A program made the translations under genes and the position numbers. A stretch of DNA of 64,000 bases, from positions 1 to 64,000 of the forward strand of contig JAJEKV010000812.1 of NCBI GenBank assembly GCA_021234155.1, written 5' to 3'. Position 1 is the stretch's first letter; each line of letters begins with the position of its first letter. This stretch comes from Isoetes taiwanensis. Lineage: Eukaryota; Streptophyta; Lycopodiopsida; Isoetales; Isoetaceae. The notes under the pieces were generated by a model, which was given only the letters and a program-made list of their open reading frames with translations, was not told where the DNA came from and made no database searches. Positions 11,691 through 23,295 of this stretch are shown piece after piece.

Positions 11691-14182
11691 ATTTATTGCT
11701 ACAAGAAATTTATCACCGCGGCGGCAACTCGCAATGCTTTGATAGTGAGACGACTCAGCAAGTGACATCTAGAACTGTTGAACATGGAAATCATGAAGGC
11801 CTCTAAGGGAATTAACTGTGATCAAAGATTAATGACCTACTATACTTTTTGCCAAAGTATAGGCAGTGCTTGTGAATGCAATATAACCAAGACTTGGCTT
11901 CATTTTGCTGGTCAGTGACATCTGCACAAATAGGCTCCATCTCTTGAGGCTCTTTATTTAAATCCTCTGGGATTTTCCTAGATCACACATGCATATCTGG
12001 AGGCTGAAGAGGAACACATACCACTCTGGAGCAGGAGCATTAATATGGATTTAGCAGGAGCCCACTCGGGATTATCTCACCTACGAGCAACTTTGTGTGG
12101 TCTCAACCACGAGATTGATCCACAGTCTTTTGCTCAAGTAGGGGTAGTATAGGATTGTGGAGTTGCAATATGTGGTTTCTTGATTTCTGTTTTGATTTGT
12201 TAGATGTCTCTTTCTTGAGACAATGTTGTTTTCATTATGAACTTGTTGTAGTTTGATCACTGCGATGCCACCACGCTCAAGCAGGAGTGTTGGAGTTATG
12301 AGCGGTGGCATTCCGGCTACCATATCCGTTGAACAACTCCATCATTGCAGGAGCAAATTACTCCTTAGCCTTGTACTTAAGGGACCTCTGGTCCCCATCT
12401 TCAATCAATCAAATCTATTATTTTCTCTCCATCACAGCACTTGCTGCGACAGTCAACACGGGCCCGACCACCTCAGTTCCAAAAGCGGAGACATGGGAGC
12501 CACAATGTGGTGGTACAGAAGAGGCAGGAGAGCACCTCATCAACCAAACCGGCTCCAGATATAGATCTTGGCCCAAATGACATCCCATACTCCTGAAGGG
12601 TATAGTATTTATCTCTAATATATAATTGTAATATGGAAGGTAAGGGCCCAGCTTAGGCGCTGGTGGCTTTAATAGGAATTTGTGATATGAGTTATACACG
12701 TGTCTACATACAAAAATTTTGGAAGACGGTAGTTTCTTCTGGAGGTTTCGGGTATGTACATGAAGCTTTCATCAATTTTCTGGAAGTTTCCAGCCTATTC
12801 TTTCAAGCGTTATATATAAAGGGCAAGGGCCAGATGCTTCGATCAATGCAAGAAGAAGCCAAGAATTCTGAGGAGGTTGCGGAATGGAGGGCAGAGCAGA
12901 TCAATATCGCTGAAGAAGCCGAGAAGAGGATGCTGAAGGGAGAGTAAAGCCAGATCTAACAGCGCAGCGAAGTTCATCTGCCGTGGAAGGCATGCATGCG
13001 TCCAGGCTTTGATAGAGAATCTTTGGCATCTGTTATTCAGTGGCAGAGGAGCAGGGCATGGAACAAATTGGGTTTTTCACTTGAAGCACTGGCAACATGC
13101 CAGATACTAGATCTTTTCCAAAATATTTTGTGCTCTGGCCAATATCCACTCCAAGTGATTCCAATAACAATAACAGGTAAAATTGAAAAAATGAACTCCA
13201 AATTGCACTGTTTGTATGATCTAATGCAGTTTGCAGTCTCAGCTCTCAGTATCTATCGCAGATGCCAAGCCAGAAGTGGATAAGCTATAGGAAGAAATTT
13301 GAAGTTTCAAATTTGTCTAAAGCCCCATTTTTAATCTGCATAATGGTGTTCATTTGTTCGTGGCCTTTGAAGAGGCAAATCCATTTGTAGACATTTGAAA
13401 AATTATACGAGATTTTCTATTTGCTAGGATGTTATTATCGATCATCCTTAGTTGTTGTTTGTGTTTAGTGCAACTGGTAGGCTGCATTCTACTTGCTGTC
13501 ATCATTAATATCCTGCAAATAAATCACATTATGCATGGCGTTTGCTAAAGCTCTTGATATGTTCATTGTAGGTTCATGAGAAAAACCATATGTATTGCAA
13601 AACGAGTACTTTTTACTAAAACACCAGCGTAAAGTGTTCAAGTGGTGTTGTTTTACCTTCAAGTGGATGCGGTATGTTATCACGAACAAGTTTATAAGTT
13701 ATTTACCGGCCGGATGTGGGGGTTAGAGTCTTGTGATTGGAGGCATGCCGCGAGGAGGTCAAGACATCAATGTAAACTCAGGAGCTTGGTGAGGCAAAAA
13801 ATATTGACAGATACCTTCAGAGGCTCTAGCGGGCTAAAAGTGGTGTTTCATCCAATTGAAACCATCGTTGGAATCGAACTATAGATATCGTTATCCCCGG
13901 GCTCTTGCAGTATGATAAAAATAGCTTGAAAACATTTCAAAAAACAATAAGGTCTTGCGCCTGAGCCGGGACTGCATACACCCAGGGATACTAGTTACCC
14001 AAATGCAGTCCTTGAAATAAATATAATGAGAGCGGTATTTCTGAACTATATGCTTCTATGTAAATAATCGCATATATTGTGCTTCAATTTTTTTGTGTTG
14101 CACTCTTCATTTGACATTATTATCACGGATGTTGAAATAGAATTTTGAAAATCCATCTTTTTGCATGGTATTTTAGTTGCCC

Positions 14183-14186
<4 letters not shown>

Positions 14187-14216
<30 letters not shown>
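14187..14216. repeat. (AT)15 microsatellite
   Basis: Uninterrupted AT dinucleotide run of about 30 bases. Confidence 0.95.
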
Positions 14217-14219
<3 letters not shown>

Positions 14220-14710
14220 ACTGGTAGAACAACCCTTTTGCAATGGAAATCTCATGTACTGTGAGTTATCTTGAATAGATCCTATTTATACTTTTGGATC
14301 GCAAAGTAAAGTAAAGAGCATTGCATATCTGAGCACAATAGAAAGGGCTTCTGTCAAAACGATTCCTGTTTCTCAAAGTTGTATTGTTCATTGTATAGAA
14401 AGAACTTCTGTCAAGACGATTCCTGTTTCTCAAGACAAAAATAAATAGAAGTTGTGTCCATGCACATAAGGAACAACATATCGAGCAAAAAGAAATCCAA
14501 AGCTACATTTCATGTGAAATTAGGATATTTCATCAAAATGATGGAATTAATTTGAAGAGACCTTATGACACATTTCATTAAGAAACGTTGATTTTTATTT
14601 CGTCATAAGGCTTTGATGACTTTGAGTTCTTTTTTCAGGAAGCAGCTCACAATAACATGTAGTGAACATGTAGTGAGATAATGGCAGTACATATTTTGCC
14701 ATGTGCTCTT

Positions 14711-15035
14711 AATTTGAGCGTCCTCGGAGTAATTGTAAATCTATTAATGCATTATCAGCAATTTGAGCGTCCTTGGAGTAATTGTAAATCTATTAATGCA
14801 TTATCAGCATTATTTTTATCTGCTGCCCTCGGAGTAATTGTAAATCGATTAATGCATTATCAGCATTATTTTTATCTGCTGCTCAATCAAATCAACCTAA
14901 CACAATTCACTCTCCATGGCAGTACATATTTTGCCAAGATTCAGGGCTATGTGCTCTTATTTTGAGCATCCTCTGTAAATGTATTAATGCAATAGCGACA
15001 TTATTTTTATCTGCTGCCCAAACAAATCAACCTAA
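14711..15035. repeat. Imperfect tandem repeat, period 49-56 bp
   Basis: The core ggagtaattgtaaatctatt followed by aatgcattatcagca starts near 14725, 14774 and 14830. A fourth, weaker copy lies near 14970. The flanking words ggcagtacatattttgcca (near 14683 and 14919) and atttttatctgctgcc (14812, 14869, 15003) show that a larger block was also duplicated. Confidence 0.8.
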
Positions 15036-15485
15036 CAAAATTAACACTCCTTGGTCGGTCGCACACAAATGTAAGTAGCATTATTAATGGCACTATTAAT
15101 ATGAATTAAACCCATGCATATGAGTTGTGATCATATTAGTAGCATTTGCTATTATTTCAAATGTCCAATTATTCTTCCACTAACTTCACAAAAGTACCAT
15201 CTCCAGAAAATACGTGTCATAAGCATTTGTGATGGAGCAAATCTCCCTTATCAAACATATAGCATCAACAACTGAATGACAATGAGGTACTCTAATCCTT
15301 AATACACATATAAGCATTCATTAAAGCTCTTGTGTACATAGGCACCTACTAAAAACCAAACCAGTGGCGGCAAAGGCCGCCACGACAAATTCTTGTAGTA
15401 ATAAGCTTAACAATGTTGATCAATCATATAAACGCATCAATTTGTTCACTTAGGCCATGCTCAATGTCCTCTATCTCATCATCAT

Positions 15486-16520
15486 CTAGATATAAACGAA
15501 GAGCCAAACCTCTACTTGCTTCAGAATGATCATATACATGTTTGGTAATCTCTTCAGCTTCAATATAATTCTCATAGATCGGAGTACATAAGTTGCTTCT
15601 TTATCAACCTCCTCTTGTTGTGAAAGTGCCAATAATGATTCTAAAGGAACATATTCATCATTATCATCCATAATCAAACCTTCTCCCAAATATGCACCTT
15701 CCTCTTCAGTGTTGATGTCAATATCTTCAAGTTCTATTCTATTCTATTCTTCTTTTGCGTCATGCAACAATGGGTCAACAACATCATTAGATATACCCAG
15801 AATACCCTCGCGACTACTACCACCATCACCATCACCACCACCTCCACTACTACTCATCAAAGTCATTAGTAGCATCACCACCACTACCGCCACCACCACC
15901 ATCGTCATTAAAATCATCATCATCATCATGAACGTCATAAGAGAGCTCTTCCACATTATTTTCAGCTACAGTTGCAGCAATGTCGAGCCTTGGTTGACAA
16001 ACAATCCACCAGGTTTGTAACCTGACTTGGAAAAACAAAATGTTCTTTCATCTCAGGTAATACCTTCGAAGAATCCACTTCTGGAAATCCTGATGGATGA
16101 GTCCTAACTGTCTTGCCACGACCTCTGTATACAACTTTGAACCATCGTGCCTTCAAAATAAGATAATACAACTCAATAATGTGTGTCAGGATTCCCATGT
16201 AATTTAGGCTACTCTCTAGAAGGTTGTGATCCTTGTTGCTAGATTGACTTTTTTGTTCAAATTCTGAGCTGATTCTTGAATTAAATGTAACCCTCTTATC
16301 CACACCGTTGACGCAAAAATGCTGCCCATATGCCTACATCGAAGTATAAAATCGTGCCTAGAACAAATTAAAGTAAAATGAGTACTATAGTATAAAAAGA
16401 ACGAAACCGGATCAAAAAGTTATAATACCTTTTTACTACAGCCAAGAGCAAGCTCGTAATCATCATCTGGAATAACTTGACCACAATCTTTAGCTTCGTC
16501 CATACGAACTACATGGCAAA
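15486..16520 (-). pseudogene. CACTA (En/Spm) transposase relic, DUF4216-type part, copy 2
   Basis: Reading on the minus strand: an upstream exon (about 16510-16438, MDEAKDCGQVIPDDDY), an intron with AG near 16330, then 16303-15962 with the DUF4216 pattern: ESSLNYMG, IIELYYLILKARWFKVVY, RTHPSGFPEVDSSK, and PSQVTNLVDC where VFYVxD is usual. A strongly acidic Asp/Gly tail follows (15956-15850, DVHDDDDDFNDDGG), then a frame ending near 15486 (MDDNDEYVPLESLLALSQQE). It is more complete than copy 1 at 759-1517, which it matches in inverted orientation. Stops between the pieces and the lack of the catalytic N-terminal part make it a relic. It lies outside the right end of the 11697-15400 element. 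Confidence 0.6.
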
Positions 16521-16795
16521 AATGAGATGGAATATATGCCAATAATTCTATTCAAGTTAAGATGTACCTACCTTTGAGAACATGATGAAATTGTCGTCGT
16601 ATAGCATATAGGGGAATGGAGGTTTGGACACCATTCCCGGTTTTTCAGGTGGGGTCTCGCAATCGGCGAGGCAGAAACAAAGTTTTAAGATCTGTGAAAC
16701 AGAGTTTTAGGCAAAGATCTGTGAAGCCTTAGACCTTGAATCTGAGAAATGGTTGAGTCGACGCAAAAACAGAACTTAAGATCTGTGAAACAGAG

Positions 16796-17420
16796 TGTTA
16801 ACTGCGAACTGCTCGAACTGCTCGAAGACCTGCGAAACCTGCGAACTGCTCGAAGACCTGCGAAACCTTAAACCTGCGAGCTTGAAACATGCAAAATTTA
16901 AGAAACGAGCTGCTGGGTAAAAGCATGTTAGGGTGTACCACTTTTGGAACCTGCAAAAGTACATACACTAGGTACTTCAGAACTGGGTACTTTCTCATTT
17001 TTCTTTTTATTAAAACTAATACAAAAATCCAAAATAAAAGTCAAGGACATGGTAATATTCAAAGTTAGGATAAAGATAATGCTATCGAAGATCAATATAT
17101 ATATATAAAGTTCTAAAACATACCTTATATTGAGATATTATACAGGTACCCAGTACCCAGTCCTGGCTACCTTTTTAGGTACCTTTTTTGTCACTAAATA
17201 ATACTTTTTAAGGGACACCCTAACATGCTTTTACCCTGCTCGAACATGCTTAAACATGCGAGCTGCTCAAAGAGCTGCTTGAAGAGTGCAGTGAAGACCT
17301 GCGATCTTGTGTGGAATATGCGGTGAAGGGTGCTCAAAAACCTATGATCTTGTGTGTGGAAGATGCGGTGGTGTGGAGCTCCAAGAACCCTAAAACAAAA
17401 ACCTAAAACCTGCACCGCTG
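16796..17420. repeat. GCTCGAA/CCTGCGA-rich short repeats around the MITE
   Basis: ctgcgaactgctcgaa and gacctgcgaaacct repeat two to three times at 16800-16885. Related words (ctgctcgaacatgc, gagctgctcaaagagctgct, gacctgcgatcttgtg) continue at 17234-17345 on the other side of the MITE. The MITE therefore seems to have inserted into an existing short-repeat tract. Confidence 0.6.
16915..17236. mobile_element. 322-bp MITE with perfect 22-bp terminal inverted repeats
   Basis: GGGTAAAAGCATGTTAGGGT followed by GT (16915-16936) is exactly inverted at 17215-17236. The element is flanked on both sides by TGCT (16911-16914 and 17237-17240), a 4-bp target duplication candidate. The interior is AT-rich, non-coding, with inverted words ggtacc and gggtac near each end that extend the pairing. 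Superfamily cannot be decided from a 4-bp duplication. Confidence 0.75.
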
Positions 17421-17775
17421 ATTGATCGGAATGCGTGAACACTATTTCCATTCCGTGATATTGCGGATGCCACGTGTCGCCCAGAGAATGGGTGCCAGGG
17501 ATTAAAGACGACCCAATTTCTATTTTGTAAACTATCTATCATCAAGTATTGAACTTATGCTAAGCTAAACATTCCATTTTCAAGACCTTAGATAATCATG
17601 AATTCGTTCATTAATATCCCCATTATGAATATTCATTTAGTATCTTCAAAGGATTTATTCCTAAAGGCTTGTTCACATGCCTTTTTCCATTAGGCACAAT
17701 AACGATCGAATCTGTGCTGTCTAAATTCCTTTCAGATGAGTCCACTATGCTTTGCTTATTTCGAGAATTGAGGCC

Positions 17776-17820
<45 letters not shown>

Positions 17821-19227
17821 TAAGAGTGTGTTTTTTGTTATTAATAATAGTAATAAAAATACAGAGAGTCCCCAATGGGGCAAATAGGAAGCATTGGGGC
17901 TATTATATGGGTTCTCTATGCATCATGATGTGCGTACTAAGGGAAGTCCTATTCCACAACAGCATAATGGTAGAGATCCATTTTTGTATCAACGTGGAAT
18001 CAATCAATCTATTTACATTCAAAAAGCACAATTTGTTTGCGGTGAGATATCTATGCAAGTGAAAAATTTTCAACAAACATGATTGGATGCCATGTGAACA
18101 AATGCCTGATTAAATTGCTTCATGCTGAGGCAGTGAGCCTTAAAAAAAGCCCGCATGTGAACCCTATATAAATGCAGTTCCTTCTTCTTGCATGGAAAAT
18201 CAACAAGATGTCGAAGCATGCCCTTTTGAAGGTGTTAGTTTACCCTCTACCTACGAGCTAATAGTAGAAGGGTGTGTAGTTATAATGAAGCCGCTTCCTT
18301 CAAATTCAAATGGTATAACATGGCACTCAGATTTATGATGAATCTATCCCCGAGCAAATGTTACATCAAAGTTGTATTGTTGTAAATATTCATTGTCCGT
18401 GCATTAGAATTAGATGTATTTGGGTCAATGTAATGTGCCATCCAAATGGAGAGTTTTAGATTATTGCAGAACAATTTTCCTAGTGATCTAGTGATGTGCC
18501 ATCCAAATGGAGGGTGATACATGCAGTTGGCAGTGGTCTTAGTGGGAGGAAGAGAATCTTAACAACTAAGCTTGTCAAAGTCAAAGTCAAAGTTAAAAGC
18601 TATATTTATAGAGTTAAATTGGAGGTCAAGAGCTAGGTTATAAGCTATGTCTAACACTTTTTCGATTGATCCAAATGAAGGTAAAACTAAGTGCGGAACC
18701 TTCCTCCATACTTTATCTTCCTCATATATTTTTTATATTGGTTACATCGTGTAGTGGGTTATTATGTTAGTCTTATACATTAAAGGTCTCAGTTCGAACT
18801 TGCATGAAACCATAATATTTCAAGCACATCTTCTTTTCCTATAATATTTCAAGCACATGTTTTTTTCCCTAAACTTGTCAATTATTGAATGAAAATAATT
18901 TTGTAGATGATAAAAATGAAATCGGTTATTGATTTATGGGGGCATCAAAATTCCATTCAAATATCTAAGCATAATAATAATTTGGGGGTTCTCTTTATAC
19001 TTTTCTGCACTTTTTTAAATGGCTTTGTTATGCGTGTTAATCAGTATATCTAGGTTCTATTTGTTTTTTTATGTGGGTATCAAAATCGCATTCAAATATT
19101 TAGCATAATAATAAGGGGTTCCTTTTGTACTTTTCAATATGGTTTTGCTATTAGATTATCAGAATTGCTTTGTTGCATGATGAGGATAATAATGCAGATG
19201 CTGATTTGAATAACTACAGCTCCATCT
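17237..19227. other. Intergenic, no gene seen; 38-base poly-T at 17778-17815
   Basis: The only strong feature is a run of 38 T at 17778-17815, which on the minus strand would be the poly-A tail of a retroposon. The sequence to its right (gagggtaagagtgtg) shows no recognisable retroposon body. Two related AT-rich stretches, near 18940-19030 and 19075-19140, share tgggggcatcaaaattccat/tgggtatcaaaatcgcat and tttgtacttt words and look like an old duplication. Confidence 0.45.
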
Positions 19228-19987
19228 ATGCAGTTGGAGGATCTGTCAATTACTCTACTCCTTTTCTGTCCAGCTCAAGATTTGCTCATGTTAAATCTGC
19301 CTATCTTCAAAGGAATTTTGGCTTCAAATTCTACTAATTTTCATGCTTCAAATCTTGAGTGTAAGGATATAGATGGCCAATTCCAAGGTTCTGATGATAT
19401 TGATAATATGTTTGCAATCAATAAAGCTCTGGAAAACCCTCGTTTTGCTGAGGAACTTTGACCACTATGACCTTGTTGGTAAGGCCAAATTATTTTTATC
19501 AAATAATCTCACTCCATGGCTCAGTGATGGATTAGGAGTTTACAATGACCACCATTTTTATTGGAAGCATTTCGCTTATGCCTGCACGATCCTGGTGGAA
19601 TTTGATGACTCATCATGGATGCATGCTTTAAATGAGGAGTTCAGAAAACCCCCTTACTATACCTCCTTTTCTGGGCTTTCAAGCATTTTCGAAAAAAGTT
19701 ATTGTTTTGGGTTTGAAGCCAGAGATCACAGGTTTAGGCACATCTGTTCTATGAGATGGCAAGGATGCAGACTGGAAAAGAAAGAAAACAAAGACAAGTC
19801 TTTGAAAGCTGGTAATCAAAGGAAGGAAGGAATATTGAAGGGCTTTGAGTATAATTCACACAGTACTGCAATTTTAGAGAATGAACGACCCGCACCACAA
19901 AGTTGTAATCTTCTGCATCATGCAGAGGAGAAAGCAAGCAAGTGGGTAGTTGAAGATGTGGAAGGGCCCAACTGTCAAAAATTTTAG
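19228..19987 (+). pseudogene. Unrecognised broken coding sequence
   Basis: Two overlapping frames read as one product with a frame break near 19460: the first ends DDIDNMFAINKALENPRFAE and the second continues HYDLVGKAKLFLSNNLTPWL and runs about 170 residues to a stop at 19985. The second part ends lysine-rich and hydrophilic. Codon use and amino-acid composition look like real protein rather than chance, but I do not recognise the family. There is no membrane segment or known motif. A single indel joins the frames, so this may be an intact gene with a consensus error, or a decayed one. Confidence 0.35.
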
Positions 19988-19989
19988 TG

Positions 19990-20820
19990 TGTGTACCTTT
20001 TGTTTGATCCGCTATAGATAGCCTTTCCCTCTGCTTGAAAGCAAGAGTATCTTATATCAGGGCCCAAACCCCGTGTACCCGTTTGATATCTAGCATCTTT
20101 GGGAATGGAGAGCTACAATTGTGCCACATAGGGGAGGCTTCTGCTTTGTACTTGCCAGTTAGTTTTTCTGGTTTAATGTTCCCTGCTTGAATTATGCATT
20201 AGATTGAGAGAATAATGCTTAGAGCAAGGGCAGATTGGACTTAGCTCGGCCATGTTCAGAAGTCCTATTGACGTGTTCTTCAAGCATCCAAGCTGCTTCT
20301 AATAAGAGACAACATCAATGATACACAGTGCTCCTCCATCAAACCGAGATGGAAACAATTTCTAAGATTATGAATTACTCTGATCTGCCTTTGAAACATG
20401 GGCTAGACTTCTGAATCATCTCAACAAGTAAATAGGCATGCATGCTTCCTGCATTTATTGAAGTTGTGTCAGGGATGCGAGGCCACAATTAATTCATATG
20501 GACGGAACCATGGAGGCAAGCTAGCTTCTTGAGATATAACCTATATTGGTAAATGTTCTTCCCTGCTATCATTTTCATTTCACATCCAATAAAGGGCAGA
20601 TACTCCATCCTTTGTTATATTCTCCAAGTGAATGATCATCATAATGCAAACTTGCTTATTGATTAAGATGACCACATCTTATCAAGGCTGGAACCAGAAA
20701 GAGAAAGATTGGCAATGAAAACAAAAATGAGTGATCTATTTGATTGCTCAATTAGTACAAGTACACGAAGCTTCGAGATTTTATTGGGATGGCAGTGAAA
20801 TGGGTAGAGTTCATGTCAAA
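19990..20820. other. Intergenic, no gene seen
   Basis: Sequence between the unknown ORF and the 3'-truncated end of the copia relic. No coding or structural signal found. Confidence 0.4.
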
Positions 20821-22671
20821 TCATTCTAAGATTTCTTGAACGTATCTCCTCTGATCAATGTGAAGACTTTGTTGTGCACAATTTCGTGCAATGTGGATGC
20901 CAAGAAAGGAGGAGGCCTCGTCCAAGAACTTCTTGAAAAACAGAGTGTTAAGGTGTTGATAAACACAATCAAAGTGAGCTTGATTGTTGCCTATGAGCAA
21001 GAGATCATCAACGTAAAGTATGATGATGACAAAAGAATCTTCGTTATGCCTGAAATGTAACATTAGCATATATAAGAGCACTATGGAATGTTAGACCTTA
21101 AAGTGCTACATCAAAACATTGAAACCAAACTTTGGAAGCCTGTTTAAGACCATAAATAGCTTGATGCAAGTGGTAAACATGGTCTAGATCAGCAGAATCC
21201 TCGAAGCTGGGGGCCTGCTTCATGTACAGATCTTCATGGAGAGTTCGATGCAAGAACATGGTCCGCACATTCAATTGTAAAATTGCCCAATCATGCTGGG
21301 ATGCAACTGCAAGAATGATTCTCAAATTGTTCATATGAACCACTGGTGAATGAGTATCATGAAAATCAGCACCTTGGACTTGGTTAAACCCACGAGCCAC
21401 ATGGCGGGCTTTGTACCTTTGTAATGAACCATCTGGATGAAGTTTTTTGGAAAAGATCTACTTACAATCAACTACAGAATGTTCTGGACACAGAAAAGTG
21501 AATGTCTAAATACCATTAGCATGCATGGATGCAATTTCTTCCTCCAGCAGCTTGTTTCTAATGAATGCTTTTAGGACCATTGAGGGCAAGATGAATGTTG
21601 TGCGATGCATTTGTGGCTGCCAAACAAACCCATACAGCAATGCTAGATTTGGCTTGTTCAATGAGCTTTCGAGTTGGTGTTCGAATAAGCTTTGAACTTC
21701 GCAAGAGTGGAGCAGGACCATGAGGAGGTGCATGGGCAGGACCTGATTGCTCAAGCGACTCAACAACAACAAAGGGAGGATGAATATGGGTTCTAGCAAG
21801 ACACTTACCTTCTAGATCAACTGAAAAACTAGGTGGATAATCAGTATTCAGATCTGGATCAGAGAAATTAGACTCATCATGTGCATATTAGCGCCAGCAA
21901 CATGTAATTTGTTCTGAATGTAAATGCTAGTGGTCACAACGTTCTCCCAAAATTGCCGGGAGATAATTGTACTTGAGCAAGCAAACTTATGGTTATATTC
22001 TTGCTCTCCACGATCCCATTTTGTTCCGGGGCATGCCTTGTAGCGTGCTTATGAATATTAGCGTCATCCCAAATATCTTGAAAAAGATTGCTTAAGTATT
22101 CGCCTCCTCCATCTGTGCAAAGACAATGAATATGTCGGCCAGTTTGATTCTCCATTGCAGCTTTGAACACAAGGAATGCATCAGATGCTTGGCTTTTGTG
22201 TTTCATGAGGCATGCAAATACTGGTTGGTTGTGATCATCAACAAAGATAATATAATATGCATTACCTTGCCTACTCAAAATCTCCATAGATCCATAGAGA
22301 TTTGAATGGATCAAATCCAATATGGATTCTGCCCCTGTGCCTATGGATGTACATGCACATCTAGGATACTTGCCTAGCATACAAGCATGACAAAAAGAAA
22401 TGTCACCAGAAGAAAGTGAGTCATGCCAAGTGCCATTTGATGGTGTTGCAGTGAGCAAAGCTTCATCTGGAGAGGGAAGAGGCATTTTATACAGATTGTC
22501 AGTTCTGTAACCAATAGCAAAAGGGTTTCTATGAATGAGAACATTGTCGGAGTAAAAGAGAACTTGAGAACCATTGAAAACAATGATCATATATTGATCT
22601 GTGAGATGAGCACTGACATCAGACTTCTCCAAAGTGGGAACAAGCAATGCGTCAGAAATCGAATGTATCAT
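20821..22671 (-). pseudogene. Ty1/copia pol relic (integrase and reverse transcriptase)
   Basis: In minus-strand order: 22671-21934 holds the GAG-pre-integrase zinc region (FCHACMLGKY) and the integrase core with DLIHSNLYGSMEILS, a VDDHNQ stretch, a CTDGGGEYLSNLFQ motif and EQNGIVESKN, the third catalytic Glu. 21799-21506 and 21400-21098 carry the reverse-transcriptase start (MARGFNQVQGADFHDTHSPV, YGLKQASKVWFQCF). 21081-20821 has the YVDD catalytic box (IILYVDDLLLIGNN). Frame breaks separate the pieces. RNase H and both LTRs are missing, so the element is truncated at 20821. Compared with the complete copia at 36864-43005 it is a different lineage and much older. Confidence 0.85.
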
Positions 22672-22758
22672 TGAGGAGAAAAAATTTGAATATGCCTTTT
22701 GCTGTTATATGGGCCTCGGCCTGCGAGCTAAATTGAACTACGCTTGAATGATAAAACC

Positions 22759-23139
22759 CTAAGAAGTTTTGAGGCCTAAACCATAATGGAAGTAAAAGCT
22801 GAGTCCACAATGAGGATTAGAATTGGAATAAGAAAGTCTACTGGTGTGAGCAAGGCATATATCCTCTATCAAGAAGGTCTCTTGAAGAAGATTGGGAACT
22901 TCAACAAGAGTGGGCGAGGAAATAATTTCAGCAGTACATGCTTGTGCAAAGAAGAAATTCTTTTCTTGGGGAAGAGAGTCAACAACAACAATGGGAGGAG
23001 GTGTGGTAGTGAACAAGGTAGGCTTCCTCAATGATACAACTTTCTTCTTTAATGGACATGGGTTCCATGACTTGAGTGACTCCTCAGTCTTGGTGTAAGA
23101 AAGAAAGAAAGAATGATTTTTATCGTTCACTGAGACCAA
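22759..23139 (-). CDS. Unrecognised 126-residue ORF
   Basis: An open frame upstream (in minus-strand terms) of the copia relic, with proline- and valine-rich patches (TTTPPPIVVVDSLPQEKNFF). I do not recognise it and cannot exclude that it is a chance frame or part of the copia gag/LTR region. No promoter or splice signals support it. Confidence 0.15.
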   Translation of the reverse strand: MVSVNDKNHSFFLSYTKTEESLKSWNPCPLKKKVVSLRKPTLFTTTPPPIVVVDSLPQEKNFFFAQACTAEIISSPTLVEVPNLLQETFLIEDICLAHTSRLSYSNSNPHCGLSFYFHYGLGLKTS

Positions 23140-23295
23140 TTAGCCTATGGGACCCAGAAGGAGCGCAGCGAACTTTTTACTGTCCAGATTTAACCCCACC
23201 CCGAAGGGTTTTCGAGGGAAATACCGTGGCAGTAATAAGAATGCTGTCAAACTGTACAAGTATACATCATCATGAAATAAATGTATATATACATG

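Larger units (their letters stand above)
11697..15400. mobile_element. CACTA-like element bounded by terminal inverted repeats, non-autonomous
   Basis: The left end tgctacaagaaatttatcac followed by cgcggcgg (11697-11724) and the right end, read on the minus strand, tactacaagaatttgtcgtg followed by gcggcc (15400 leftward) are inverted copies resembling the plant CACTACAAGAAA terminus. The right end carries a perfect hairpin gtggcgg-caaagg-ccgccac (15364-15383). No 3-bp target duplication is evident (tat on the left, ata on the right). Inside I see no transposase. There are short frames at 12663-12947 and 13642-13884 without family resemblance, an AT microsatellite and a tandem repeat. If the ends belong together this is a 3.7-kb deletion derivative. 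They could also come from two separate elements. Confidence 0.45.

Noticed and set aside
12289-12435. Possible short solo LTR beginning tgttggagttatg after a purine tract and ending in ca
   Set aside because: The start resembles a copia LTR, but the length is only about 147 bp, no target duplication or primer site was found, and there is no second copy.
15744-15956. Met/Val-rich minus-strand frame of 70 residues that looks like a membrane protein
   Set aside because: It is the wrong frame of the Asp/Gly-rich acidic tail of the CACTA transposase relic, made of GAT/GGT repeats.
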